From an uncultured Corynebacterium sp. (lineage in GTDB: Bacteria; Actinomycetota; Actinomycetes; Mycobacteriales; Mycobacteriaceae): a stretch of 64,000 nt of DNA. The stretch lies in assembly GCF_946221935.1 (NCBI RefSeq), contig NZ_CAMIGN010000007.1, forward strand, positions 1 to 64,000. The letters are read 5' to 3'. The position numbers and the translations under genes are program-made. This document shows, in pieces, positions 8,665 to 17,574 of this stretch (the first letter of the stretch is position 1; the number at the start of each line of letters is the position of its first letter). The notes below the pieces were generated by a model. That model had not been told where the DNA came from. It did no database searches and worked only from the letters and a program-made list of their open reading frames with translations.

Positions 8665-9867
8665 ATGAACACCACAATGGTGGGCATGATTTTCTCCCGT
8701 AGTGACCAGCCCGGAATCAACGGCGCCACCCGTGACCTCACCGGACCCAAGGGATTTACTAAGGCCAAGATCTCCGAGGGCGACATCGCCATTGTCGACG
8801 AATCCGATATCAGCCGTGCAACCAGCCAGAAGCTCATCGACGCGCGCGTTTCCGCCGTCGTGAACGCTCAACAATTCACCACTGGACAAGTGCCGAACTT
8901 CGGCCCGCAGATGATGCTCGACGAAGGCATCCTGCTGATCGAAAACGCCGGTGAAGACCTGATCGCTAAGGTGAAAAACGGCAAGAAGGGGCGCATCGAC
9001 GACGGCAAGGTCTACTACGGCGACCGCTCCATCGGTGGAGGTGAGATCCTCGACATGGATACCGCGTCCTCCCGCTTCGAAGACGCTCGCGAGGCGCTCG
9101 GCGACCACATGGAGGCGTTGTCCGGCAACATGTCCGAATTCGTCCGTTCCGAGGCTCCTCTGCTGGTCGATGGCCTCGGCATCCCGGATGTCGATGTGGA
9201 CATGGACGACCGTAAAGTGCTGGTGGCAAGCCCTGACGCGCGTATCGAACAGAAGCTCAAGGATCTGCGTTACTTCATGCGGGAGTACTCGCCGATTATC
9301 GTGGCGGTGGAAAACGCAGCCGACAGCTTGATCCAAGAGGGCTACCGTCCGAATGTGATCATCGGTGACCCGGAGAAAATCTCCAACGAAGCACTGCGCA
9401 GCGGCGCCACCGTTGTGCTTCCGGCAGACCCGGACGGGCATGCAGTGGGCTTGGAGCGCATTCAAGACCTGGGCGTGGGCGCCATGACGTTCCCCGCTGC
9501 CACGCAGAACCCGACTGATCTGGCTCTGCTGCTTGCCAACTACCACGGTGCTTCCATGGTGGTAAACCTCGGCGAGATCGAAGATCTAGATACCGTGTTC
9601 CAACGAGCACAGTCGCCTGACACTCCGTCGGCCTTGATGTCCCGTCTGCGAGTAGGGCCGCGGCTCGTTGATTCCACTGCTGTGGCCGAGCTCTACCGAG
9701 TTTCTAGGTCCGGCGGTGGCTGGATCTGGGCAATCCTGGGCATCCTGGTTGCCCTTGCCGTCATCATCGCGATTATTGGGTTCTCTGGCGATGGTGCGTT
9801 CGTAGATAACCTCATCGACACCTGGAACAGCTTCGCCCTTAGCGTGCAGGATCTGTTCAAGAGCTAG
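8665..9867 (+). CDS. steA: Cell-separation protein SteA
   Basis: 400 aa cytoplasmic protein anchored by one C-terminal membrane helix (about residues 351-373, GGGWIWAILGILVALAVI). The soluble part has the thiamin-pyrophosphokinase-like fold features of the family (IIGDPEKIS; GATVVLPADPDGHA). In C. glutamicum SteA works with SteB in the RipC-FtsEX pathway that activates peptidoglycan hydrolysis for daughter-cell separation. ATGs at 8677 and 8686 are alternative starts; no strong ribosome site separates them. steB follows after 18 bp. Confidence 0.9.
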   Translation: MNTTMVGMIFSRSDQPGINGATRDLTGPKGFTKAKISEGDIAIVDESDISRATSQKLIDARVSAVVNAQQFTTGQVPNFGPQMMLDEGILLIENAGEDLIAKVKNGKKGRIDDGKVYYGDRSIGGGEILDMDTASSRFEDAREALGDHMEALSGNMSEFVRSEAPLLVDGLGIPDVDVDMDDRKVLVASPDARIEQKLKDLRYFMREYSPIIVAVENAADSLIQEGYRPNVIIGDPEKISNEALRSGATVVLPADPDGHAVGLERIQDLGVGAMTFPAATQNPTDLALLLANYHGASMVVNLGEIEDLDTVFQRAQSPDTPSALMSRLRVGPRLVDSTAVAELYRVSRSGGGWIWAILGILVALAVIIAIIGFSGDGAFVDNLIDTWNSFALSVQDLFKS

Positions 9868-9885
9868 GCAGTAGACGGGATAAGC

Positions 9886-10818
9886 ATGAGCAAAAACTCG
9901 AAAGGCTCCGCCGGCAAGGTTATCGCCGGCCTGAGCTTTGGCATCGCCGCAGGTACCGCATTGGGTTTCTTTGCCCTCGCGCCGAATGTACCGGGTGGGC
10001 CAGTAGCGAAAGATTCCTCCGCCGCGCAGCAGTTGAAGGACGAAAAAGCCGCGCGTGACAAAGCCGAGGGACAGTCTGCCGCCAGCGACAAGGTTCTCGG
10101 TTCGGTTTCGGGCCCGGCGGTGCGCAATCTCTTGCGTGGTACCTCGGTTAATCTTTTTGTTCTTCCTGACGCCGACCAGGCCAATACCGATAGCCTCAAG
10201 CGCCTAATCAAAATGGCTGGTGGCAGCGTTAACGGTGTCATCGAACTGACGGATAAGGCACTGAGCGCAGATAGCGGTGACTCTTTGAAGTCCATTGCAG
10301 CCAACTCTTTGCCAGCGGGTGCGAAACTATCGGAAGACAAACTGGATCCCGGTATGCACACCGGCCAGCTGCTGGGAGCAGCCCTGGCAGCAGGTGACAA
10401 AGAAGCCAGCGAAACCGATCGGGGCATAGCCCTCGGTGCTTTGTCCAACGAGGATCTCATTGCCTACCAAGGAGAAGCTCCAAAAGCCGCGGATCTGGCT
10501 CTGGTCGTAGGAGGCGATACCTCTGACGACGCGGCCCATGGCAACTACAGCACCAAATTCGTAGCTGACTTTGTCGCGGGGCTGGATTCTCGCACGAAGG
10601 GCGCTGTACTCGCAGCACAGGCAGGCAGCGCGGAAGATAACGGAGCCATTGGCCAGGTTCGTGCCGATAAGGATGCGAAGGAAGCAGTCTCCACGATCGA
10701 CAACGTGGACACCGTAGCCGGACGCATCGCTACCATCCGTGCGCTAGGCCAGCAAAAGGACAACAAGGCGGGGCATTATGGGGCAGCTTCGAACGCGTCA
10801 GATGCTACGCCGGAATAG
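9886..10818 (+). CDS. steB: Cell-separation protein SteB (MctB/Rv1698-like)
   Basis: 310 aa with an N-terminal membrane anchor or signal-like helix (residues 9-31) followed by a secreted domain with a predicted coiled coil (AAQQLKDEKAARDKAEGQSAA). The domain matches the family that includes mycobacterial MctB (Rv1698), described as an outer-membrane copper-efflux channel, and C. glutamicum SteB, the partner of SteA in cell separation. With steA adjacent, the cell-separation role is the better reading here. The ATG follows ACGGGATAAGC. Confidence 0.88.
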   Translation: MSKNSKGSAGKVIAGLSFGIAAGTALGFFALAPNVPGGPVAKDSSAAQQLKDEKAARDKAEGQSAASDKVLGSVSGPAVRNLLRGTSVNLFVLPDADQANTDSLKRLIKMAGGSVNGVIELTDKALSADSGDSLKSIAANSLPAGAKLSEDKLDPGMHTGQLLGAALAAGDKEASETDRGIALGALSNEDLIAYQGEAPKAADLALVVGGDTSDDAAHGNYSTKFVADFVAGLDSRTKGAVLAAQAGSAEDNGAIGQVRADKDAKEAVSTIDNVDTVAGRIATIRALGQQKDNKAGHYGAASNASDATPE

Positions 10819-10881
10819 GCTTGTGTTAGGCTGAAACCCCGTAGATAGCGAAGTTTAAGCGTCGTTGATTCGGGAGTTACC

Positions 10882-12549
10882 TTGGCCACTAATCGTGCAA
10901 AGAACAGCACTAAATTCATTTTCGTCACCGGCGGTGTGGCGTCCTCGTTGGGCAAGGGGCTCACTGCGGCCAGCCTAGGACAGCTGCTTTCCTCCCGTGG
11001 CCTGCGTGTAACGATGCAGAAGCTGGATCCGTACCTCAACGTTGATCCGGGCACCATGAACCCATTCGAACACGGCGAAGTGTTCGTCACGGAAGATGGT
11101 GCGGAGACCGACCTGGATCTCGGCCACTACGAGCGTTTCCTGGATCGCAACCTCTCCGCTGCCGGCAATGTCACCACCGGCAAGGTGTACTCCAACGTGA
11201 TCGCTAAAGAGCGTCGCGGTGAGTTCCTGGGCAAGACCGTCCAGGTGATCCCGCACATCACCGATGAGATCAAGGCCGCCGTGCTGGCTATGGGACAGCC
11301 AGACAAGAATGGTCAAGCGCCAGACGTAGTGATCAGCGAAATCGGCGGTACTGTCGGTGACATCGAGTCCCAACCTTTCTTGGAGGCTATCCGTCAGGTT
11401 CGCCACGAGGCGGGTCGCGAGAACATTGCCTTCATCCACGTTTCTCTGGTTCCTTATCTCGCTCCATCTGGTGAGCTGAAGACGAAGCCGACCCAGCACT
11501 CTGTCGCAGAGCTGCGCAGCATCGGTATCGTTCCGGATGCGATCGTCCTGCGCGCGGACCGTGAAGTTCCGCAAGCTATGAAGGCCAAGATCGCCTTGAT
11601 GTGTGACGTGGACGAGGATGGCGTGGTTTCTTGCCCCGACGCCCCCTCCATTTACGACATCCCGAAGGTGCTGCACTCTCAGCACCTGGATAACTACATC
11701 ATCCGTCGCCTGAACCTGCCGTTCCGCGACGTGGACTGGACGACCTGGGGCAACCTACTGGAAAGCGTCCACAATCCGAACGGCGAGGTCACCATCGGCA
11801 TTGTCGGCAAGTACATTGATCTACCGGACGCTTATCTGTCCGTCGCTGAAGCCATTCGCGCAGGTGGCTTTGGTGCGAATGTTCGCGCTCGCGTGAAGTG
11901 GATTGCGTCCGACGACTGCGAGACGGAAGAAGCTGCCGCTGAGGCGTTGAAGGACGTCGACGGCGTGGTTATCCCTGGTGGTTTCGGCAACCGTGGCATC
12001 GAAGGCAAAATCGGCGCCATCACCTACGCCCGGAAGAACAACCTGCCACTGCTCGGCATCTGCCTGGGGCTGCAGTGCATCGTGATCGAGGCTGCACGCA
12101 CTGCGGGTCTCACGGATGCTTCTTCTACCGAGTTCGACGCCAACGCCGCCACTCCCGTCATCTCCACCATGGAAGAACAGAAGGCCGCTGTGTCGGGCGA
12201 GGCTGACCTGGGCGGAACCATGCGCCTCGGCGCCTACCCAGCCCGCTTGGCAGAGGGATCCCTGGTCGCAGAAATGTACGGAACCACCGATGTCTCGGAG
12301 CGTCACCGCCACCGCTACGAAGTGAACAACGCCTACCGCGAGCAGATCACTGAGGGGTCCGGGTTGCAGTTCTCCGGAACCTCCCCGGACGGCACCCTGG
12401 TGGAATTCGTCGAGTACCCGAAGGACGTGCACCCATACTTTGTGGCCACCCAGGCTCACCCGGAGTACAAGTCCCGTCCGACTCGCTCCCACCCGCTGTT
12501 CCAGGGACTTGTCGACGCAGCACTGAAGCACCAGACCGAGCGTTCCTAA
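10882..12549 (+). CDS. pyrG: CTP synthase
   Basis: 555 aa. It converts UTP and glutamine to CTP. The N-terminal amidoligase domain begins FVTGGVASSLGKGLTAASLG (P-loop). The C-terminal class I glutamine amidotransferase domain has the nucleophile elbow GICLGLQ (Cys about 395), VIPGGFGNRG and a terminal HPE (QAHPEYKSRP). It starts with TTG after 'cgggagttacc'. Linkage steB-pyrG-nudix-xerD is the same as in mycobacteria (Rv1698-Rv1701). Confidence 0.96.
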   Translation: MATNRAKNSTKFIFVTGGVASSLGKGLTAASLGQLLSSRGLRVTMQKLDPYLNVDPGTMNPFEHGEVFVTEDGAETDLDLGHYERFLDRNLSAAGNVTTGKVYSNVIAKERRGEFLGKTVQVIPHITDEIKAAVLAMGQPDKNGQAPDVVISEIGGTVGDIESQPFLEAIRQVRHEAGRENIAFIHVSLVPYLAPSGELKTKPTQHSVAELRSIGIVPDAIVLRADREVPQAMKAKIALMCDVDEDGVVSCPDAPSIYDIPKVLHSQHLDNYIIRRLNLPFRDVDWTTWGNLLESVHNPNGEVTIGIVGKYIDLPDAYLSVAEAIRAGGFGANVRARVKWIASDDCETEEAAAEALKDVDGVVIPGGFGNRGIEGKIGAITYARKNNLPLLGICLGLQCIVIEAARTAGLTDASSTEFDANAATPVISTMEEQKAAVSGEADLGGTMRLGAYPARLAEGSLVAEMYGTTDVSERHRHRYEVNNAYREQITEGSGLQFSGTSPDGTLVEFVEYPKDVHPYFVATQAHPEYKSRPTRSHPLFQGLVDAALKHQTERS

Positions 12550-12574
12550 CCACACCCTCCTACACTGGGATGGC

Positions 12575-13243
12575 ATGGATACACAGGGCGCCAAAAGCAG
12601 CACACCGTACCGTGTCGTAGACAGCGAATTGCTGCTAGACGCACCGATTATCGGGGTGCGCCGGGACACGATCACTACCGCCACCGGAGAAGCTAAGCGA
12701 GAAATCGTGGAGCACTTCTCCGCTGTTGCCGTAGCCGCTGTGCGCGACGGTCACGTCATGATGATCCGTCAGTACCGCCACGGGGTGGGACGTCACCTGT
12801 GGGAAATCCCAGCTGGCTTGCTGGACATGGTGGGGGAGGATCCCCTTGATGCCACTCGGCGCGAGTTGGCGGAGGAAGCTGGCCTGTCCGCGCAGACGTG
12901 GCATCTGCTGGGGGATGTGGTGACGTCCCCGGGGTTCAGCGAAGAGATGTGTCGCATCTACCTCGCCGAAGATTTGGACAGCGATCTCAGCGGCTTTGAT
13001 CTCCCCGAGGCTGAGTTCGAGGAGGCGGAGATCGAGACGCGCTGGGTGCCGATCCCCGAAGCTATTGAATGGGTGCAGACGGGGAAAGTGGAAAACTCCA
13101 TTGCCACTATCGCACTGCTGCACTTGGCTGCCGGTACCCGCCGCAATGTCACCGAGCCCTTTAACTATCACTCCAGCCTTGCCGAGCGCCGCGCCGCCAG
13201 CGCTGAAGCCAAGCCGGGCACGGACATGAAGTTCATCCGTTGA
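12575..13243 (+). CDS. Nudix hydrolase, ADP-ribose pyrophosphatase type
   Basis: 222 aa. The Nudix box is clear: GEDPLDATRRELAEEAGL (about residues 88-105) with REL-EE metal ligands, preceded by EIPAGLLD, typical of ADP-ribose pyrophosphatases. It likely cleaves ADP-ribose to AMP and ribose-5-phosphate, as reported for the mycobacterial homologue in the same position (Rv1700). It lies 25 bp after pyrG; its TGA overlaps the TTG start of xerD, so the two are coupled. Confidence 0.9.
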   Translation: MDTQGAKSSTPYRVVDSELLLDAPIIGVRRDTITTATGEAKREIVEHFSAVAVAAVRDGHVMMIRQYRHGVGRHLWEIPAGLLDMVGEDPLDATRRELAEEAGLSAQTWHLLGDVVTSPGFSEEMCRIYLAEDLDSDLSGFDLPEAEFEEAEIETRWVPIPEAIEWVQTGKVENSIATIALLHLAAGTRRNVTEPFNYHSSLAERRAASAEAKPGTDMKFIR

Positions 13244-14139
13244 GCCGCGAAGCAAACCATAAACTCGGCAGAGCCTACATCCGGCACCTAAAGACCGAAC
13301 GGGACGTATCCGTACACACACTGTCGAACTACCAACGCGACCTGGATCGCTACCTGGAATGGCTGGATGCCAAGGCGCTGGGAGATGTGACAGCCACAGA
13401 TATCGAAGATCACCTCGTCTTTCTGCGTAAAGATCTCAACCTGGCGGCTTCTTCGGCTGCTCGCGCGCTGGCGGCAATCCGCGGGTTGCATTCTTTCGCC
13501 CATGCCGACGGACGCCTCCCCTTCGATGTGGCAGCGGACGTGCCCACGCCTTCCCAGGGCAGCTCTATTCCCAAGGCGCTAAGCCTCGCACAGGTAGAAG
13601 CTCTACTGAACGCTGTGCCGGCGGGGGACGGGGCGTCGCAAATAAATATCCGCGACCGTGCGCTCCTAGAGATGCTTTACTCGACCGGGGCGCGCATCAC
13701 GGAACTGCTGGACCTCGACGTCGATGATCTTGACCGGGAGCAACGCATGTTGCTGGTTCGCGGCAAGGGCGGCAAAGAGCGCATCGTTCCTCTGGGGCGC
13801 CCCGCGCTGCAGGCTGTGGAACGCTACCTGGTGCGCGCGCGTCCAAGTCTGAACAAGAAGGGCAGCCCGGCGCTGTTCCTCAACAACCGCGGGGCGCGGT
13901 TGGGTAGGCAGTCGGGCTTCAAAATCGTCGCGCAGGCAGCGGACGCGGCGGGGCTGCAGCATGTCTCGCCGCACAGTCTGCGGCACAGCTTCGCCACCCA
14001 CCTGTTGGAAGGCGGCGCGGATATTCGCGTGGTGCAGGAACTCTTGGGCCATGCAAGTGTTGCGACGACACAGATCTATACCAAGGTCAGCCCTGAGCAC
14101 TTGAGGGAAATTTGGGCCTCATCCCACCCCCGTACCTAG
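13240..14139 (+). CDS. xerD: Site-specific tyrosine recombinase XerD
   Basis: 299 aa. The N-terminal SAM-like core-binding domain (residues 1-95) is followed by the catalytic domain with all family residues visible: Arg in STGARITELLDL, Lys in RGKGGKERIVPL, H-x-x-R in HSLRHSFATHL, His in LLGHASVATTQ and the Tyr nucleophile in IYTKV. It resolves chromosome dimers at dif with XerC. The TTG start overlaps the Nudix stop. Position before the parA-scpA-scpB segregation genes fits the chromosome role rather than a phage integrase. Confidence 0.94.
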   Translation: MSREANHKLGRAYIRHLKTERDVSVHTLSNYQRDLDRYLEWLDAKALGDVTATDIEDHLVFLRKDLNLAASSAARALAAIRGLHSFAHADGRLPFDVAADVPTPSQGSSIPKALSLAQVEALLNAVPAGDGASQINIRDRALLEMLYSTGARITELLDLDVDDLDREQRMLLVRGKGGKERIVPLGRPALQAVERYLVRARPSLNKKGSPALFLNNRGARLGRQSGFKIVAQAADAAGLQHVSPHSLRHSFATHLLEGGADIRVVQELLGHASVATTQIYTKVSPEHLREIWASSHPRT

Positions 14140-14177
14140 CGCGCCTGATAATCTCTAGGGTGTAATTATCGGTTGAA

Positions 14178-14183
14178 TAGAAT
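14178..14183 (+). promoter_or_regulatory. Candidate -10 box upstream of parA-like gene
   Basis: The hexamer TAGAAT (five of six to consensus) sits 31 bp before the ATG at 14215 in a clearly AT-rich gap between xerD and the ParA-like gene. No good -35 element is seen at 17-18 bp. A separate promoter for the parA-scpA-scpB genes is plausible but not proven. Confidence 0.35.
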
Positions 14184-14214
14184 AATCAAGGGAAAGGGCT
14201 TGACGGGATAGCTG

Positions 14215-15108
14215 ATGTCACGTTCACAGTCACACGCGGATGCGTTGTTTGATAAGCCCGATCAGCGCATCGGCCTCACTGGCCGACCGATCAAGGAGCT
14301 GCCGGATCCGGAACCACTGGATCGCCACGGCCCGGCCTCCATCATCGCGATGTGCAACCAAAAGGGCGGAGTGGGCAAGACCACCTCGACGATCAACATT
14401 GGTGCCTCGTTGGCTGCCTTCGGCCGTAAGGTTCTGCTGGTTGATCTGGACCCGCAGGGTGCGCTGTCGGCCGGATTGGGAATCAGCCACGACGAACTGG
14501 ACGTGACCGTCTACAACCTTCTGGTCGATTCTTCTACTTCGATTCTGGACGCCATCCATTCCAGCCCCGTCGACGGTTTGGATGTCGTGCCGGCGAATAT
14601 TGACCTGTCGGCTGCAGAGATCCAATTGGTCAACGAGGTCGGACGCGAACAAGCACTGGCCCGTGCGCTACGGCCCGTCATGCGTGACTACGACTTCATC
14701 ATCGTCGACTGCCAGCCCTCCCTCGGCCTGCTGACGGTAAACGCACTGAGTTGCGCGGACTCCGTGATCATTCCCGTGGAGTCCGAGTACTTCTCGCTGC
14801 GTGGCTTGGCGCTTTTGATGGATACGGTGGACAAGGTCCGTGACCGCCTGAACTTCAAGCTGGAAGTTCTGGGCATCCTGGTGACCATGTTCGACCGCCG
14901 CACTCTGCACGCTCGCGAGGTGATGGAGCGGCTGGTGGAGGCTTTCGGGGATAAGGTCTTCGACTCCGTGATTACCCGCACTGTGCGCTTCCCGGAAACT
15001 TCCGTGGCAGGCGAGCCGATCAACACGTGGGCACCGAGCTCCTCGGGCGCTGTACAGTATTCGAACCTGGCAAAGGAAGTCATTGAGCGCGTCGCTCAGC
15101 AAATCTAA
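14215..15108 (+). CDS. parA: ParA/Soj-like chromosome-partitioning ATPase
   Basis: 297 aa. A hydrophilic N-terminal extension of ~45 residues precedes the deviant Walker A box CNQKGGVGKTTSTIN, then VDLDPQGALSAGLG (A') and FIIVDCQPSLGLLTVNAL (Walker B). This is the second, scpAB-linked ParA-type ATPase of corynebacteria (PldP-like in C. glutamicum), not the oriC-linked parAB, since no parB follows. It probably helps position chromosomes or division sites. Its end overlaps the start of scpA by 26 bp. Confidence 0.88.
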   Translation: MSRSQSHADALFDKPDQRIGLTGRPIKELPDPEPLDRHGPASIIAMCNQKGGVGKTTSTINIGASLAAFGRKVLLVDLDPQGALSAGLGISHDELDVTVYNLLVDSSTSILDAIHSSPVDGLDVVPANIDLSAAEIQLVNEVGREQALARALRPVMRDYDFIIVDCQPSLGLLTVNALSCADSVIIPVESEYFSLRGLALLMDTVDKVRDRLNFKLEVLGILVTMFDRRTLHAREVMERLVEAFGDKVFDSVITRTVRFPETSVAGEPINTWAPSSSGAVQYSNLAKEVIERVAQQI

Positions 15109-15937
15109 TCTGCCGGAGCCCCCAGAGCAGTCCGAGCAGCCGGAACAGCCTGAGATCACCGGCTTCCGAGTGGCCCTGGCTAACTTCGACGGGCCTTTTG
15201 ACCTGTTGCTGCAGCTGATCCACTCCCACAAGCTGGACATCACCGAAGTGGCCTTGGCGCAGGTCACCGACGAGTTCATTGCCTACACCAAAAACCTCAG
15301 TTCCAGCGCGGAGGATTTGGATGAAGTCACGGAATTCCTCGTCGTCGCCTCTACGTTGCTGGACTTGAAAGCCGCCCGCCTGGTTCCACGCGGTGAGGTG
15401 GAAAGTGAGGACGACCTCGCGCTGCTGGAAACCCGCGACCTTCTGTTTGCCCGTCTGCTGCAATACCGCGCGTATAAGCAGGTGGCGAGCCTTTTCGCCG
15501 AGCGGCAGCGAGATGCCGCCAGGGCGTACCCGGCCAGCCTCTCATTGGAGGAACGCCATGCGAACTTGCTGCCGGAGGTGAAGATCGGCAAAACCGCAGA
15601 TGAGTTCGCCGAGTTGGCCGCTGCCGTGTTCCGCCCCCGCCCCGATCATGTGGACACCGGCCACATTCACCAGGTCGCAGTGTCCGTCCCCGAACAAGCC
15701 GGCCGGATCCTCAACACGCTAAAGGTTGCCGGAGAGAACACGTGGGTAACGTTTAACGCGTTGATCGCCGATGCAGAGTTGAACATGATCGTCGTCGGGC
15801 GTTTCCTGGCACTGTTGGAACTGTACAAGGCACGCGCCATCGGCATCGAGCAGCCCGAGGCACTGCAGGAGATGTCGGTGGCCTGGACCGGGCTGGATGT
15901 CGATCCGGCAGTGGTGGCGGCCAGCAACTGGGAGTAG
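15083..15937 (+). CDS. scpA: Segregation and condensation protein A
   Basis: 284 aa kleisin of the SMC-ScpAB condensin. After a Pro/Glu-rich ~25-residue leader, the family signature FRVALANFDGPFDLLLQLIHSHKLDITEVALAQVT is intact, and the C-terminal winged-helix part (FNALIADAELNMIVVGRFLALLELYKAR) that contacts the SMC head is present. The TTG at 15083 has AAGGAAGT just upstream and overlaps the ParA gene, implying translational coupling. Confidence 0.92.
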   Translation: MSASLSKSNLPEPPEQSEQPEQPEITGFRVALANFDGPFDLLLQLIHSHKLDITEVALAQVTDEFIAYTKNLSSSAEDLDEVTEFLVVASTLLDLKAARLVPRGEVESEDDLALLETRDLLFARLLQYRAYKQVASLFAERQRDAARAYPASLSLEERHANLLPEVKIGKTADEFAELAAAVFRPRPDHVDTGHIHQVAVSVPEQAGRILNTLKVAGENTWVTFNALIADAELNMIVVGRFLALLELYKARAIGIEQPEALQEMSVAWTGLDVDPAVVAASNWE

Positions 15938-15970
15938 GCGTCATAAAGAAAGGCACGAAAGGCACACACC

Positions 15971-16567
15971 ATGAGCGACTTGAACCCCAACCCCGCGCCG
16001 CTGCCGCAGGTCTCGGTGCTGCGCAGCCGTGTTGAATCGCTACTTCTTGTAAGCGATGAGGCAGTGACGCCCGCAGAGCTCGCCCGCGTACTTTCCAACG
16101 AGGAGCACGCAGTGCCAGAAGCAGAGGTGTCGCAGATTCTGCATGAGATTGCGGCGGAATACGACGCACGCGGCAACGGTTTTGAACTGCGCGAACACGA
16201 AGGAGCCTTTCGGCTGTACACCCGGCGCTCCAACTCGGAAGTGGTGGAGGCCAAGCTGTTGGACGGCACGCAGCAGAGGCTAAGCCGCGCAGCTTTGGAG
16301 ACCCTGGCGGTGGTGGCCTATCGGCAGCCCGTAACGCGTAGTCAGGTTGCGGCTGTGCGTGGCGTGAACTGCGACGGTGTGATGCGTACGCTCTCTTTGC
16401 GCGGGCTGATCGCCGAGACAGGGGAACAGGGCGGAGCGCATCTTTACTCCACCACCGAGCTCTTCCTTGAGCAGATCGGCATCGAGTCGCTGGAGCAGCT
16501 TCCGGATCTGGCGCCGCTGCTGCCGGAGGTCGATAGCATCGACAGCTTGGACAATATCGACAGTTAA
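15971..16567 (+). CDS. scpB: Segregation and condensation protein B
   Basis: 198 aa with two winged-helix domains: VESLLLVSDEAVTPAELARVL near the N-terminus and LSRAALETLAVVAYRQPVTRSQVAAVRGVN in the second half, both hallmarks of ScpB. It dimerises on ScpA in the condensin complex. It begins 33 bp after scpA with a purine-rich leader (aagaaaggcacgaaagg). The C-terminus is acidic (LPEVDSIDSLDNIDS). Confidence 0.93.
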   Translation: MSDLNPNPAPLPQVSVLRSRVESLLLVSDEAVTPAELARVLSNEEHAVPEAEVSQILHEIAAEYDARGNGFELREHEGAFRLYTRRSNSEVVEAKLLDGTQQRLSRAALETLAVVAYRQPVTRSQVAAVRGVNCDGVMRTLSLRGLIAETGEQGGAHLYSTTELFLEQIGIESLEQLPDLAPLLPEVDSIDSLDNIDS

Positions 16568-16637
16568 GTGGGGGAAAGGGTAGAATTCGGCTGGATAATT
16601 CAAGATTTTCTTTTTAGTTCGAAGGGCTAGAAACACC

Positions 16638-17510
16638 GTGGACACACCCGCTCGCCGAGACGGCACACCGGAGACCGCTCCGACAGACATCTATCTATCG
16701 CAGGCCAAGCCCGCTAAACGTCAGCATGTGACTGAGCAAGAGGCAGCCGCAGCCCTGAATAAGCCCGACTCGGAGAAGGCGCAGGTGCGCTTGCAAAAAG
16801 TGCTGGCTTCCGCTGGCGTAGCCAGCCGCCGGATGAGTGAGAAGCTCATCGCCGCAGGCCGAGTCGAAGTCAACGGCGAAGTCGTGGTGAAGATGGGCAC
16901 TCGCATCGACCCGAGCGTGGACATTGTTCGCGTAGATGGCGAGCGCGTGCAGGTCAATGAGGAAATGGTCTACTTCGTACTCAATAAGCCGCGCGGTGTG
17001 CACTCCACAATGAGTGACGAGCTGGGGCGTCCATGTGTGGGAGACCTAGTGGGGACCCGACTGAAGGAAGGCCAAGGCCTGTTCCACGTTGGGCGCCTGG
17101 ATGCGGCAACGGAGGGACTGCTGTTGCTCACAAACGACGGCGAATTGGCCAACCGTCTGATGCACCCCAAGTACGAAGTGAAAAAGACCTACATGGCCAC
17201 CGTGCTGGGCGAGGCCAGCCGCAAGTTGATCCGCGAGCTAAAAGACGGCGTGGAGCTGGACGACGGCACTGCGCGTGCCGACAATGTGCAGATTGTGGAC
17301 GTGTGGCAGGGCAAGTCGCTAATCAAGGTAGAACTGCACGAAGGTCGCAAGCACATCGTCCGCCGCATGCTGAAGGAGGCCGGTTTTCCAGTCCAGGCCC
17401 TGGTACGCACAAAGATTCACACCGTGCAGCTAGGGGAACAGAAGCCGGGCACGATCCGCGCACTGAACCAGGCAGAACTGCAGAGCTTGTACAAGAAGGT
17501 CGGGCTGTAA
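16638..17510 (+). CDS. rluB: 23S rRNA pseudouridine synthase RluB-type
   Basis: 290 aa. A basic ~45-residue lead is followed by an S4 domain (RLQKVLASAGVASRRMSEKLIAAGRVEVNG) and the RsuA/RluB catalytic domain with the key Asp in HVGRLDAATEGLLLLTNDGELANRLMHP. It likely modifies U2605 of 23S rRNA. GTG start. The 70-bp gap before it is AT-rich and may carry a promoter. Confidence 0.92.
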   Translation: MDTPARRDGTPETAPTDIYLSQAKPAKRQHVTEQEAAAALNKPDSEKAQVRLQKVLASAGVASRRMSEKLIAAGRVEVNGEVVVKMGTRIDPSVDIVRVDGERVQVNEEMVYFVLNKPRGVHSTMSDELGRPCVGDLVGTRLKEGQGLFHVGRLDAATEGLLLLTNDGELANRLMHPKYEVKKTYMATVLGEASRKLIRELKDGVELDDGTARADNVQIVDVWQGKSLIKVELHEGRKHIVRRMLKEAGFPVQALVRTKIHTVQLGEQKPGTIRALNQAELQSLYKKVGL

Positions 17511-17527
17511 GCGCCCTAAAAGCGCTT
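17509..17527 (+). terminator. Weak hairpin at the end of rluB
   Basis: AAGCGC and GCGCTT form a perfect 6-bp stem with a 7-base loop that begins inside the rluB stop codon and is followed by TTAC only. Without a T-tract it may be a pause or partial terminator rather than a full stop, so rluB and cmk-der could still be co-transcribed. Confidence 0.3.
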
Positions 17528-17574
17528 TACAGCCGGCACAAACACAAAATCAGTTAGGGAACGACCTTTTAGCC

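Noticed and set aside
8125..9546. 473-codon open frame antisense to steA and the WXG-like gene
   Set aside because: It spans two well-supported genes on the other strand, with His/Val-rich shadow composition and no domain.
10826..10843. DtxR-box-like GTTAGGCTGAAA before pyrG
   Set aside because: The match is partial and the motif contains a plausible -10 (TAGGCT); no reason to expect iron control of CTP synthase.
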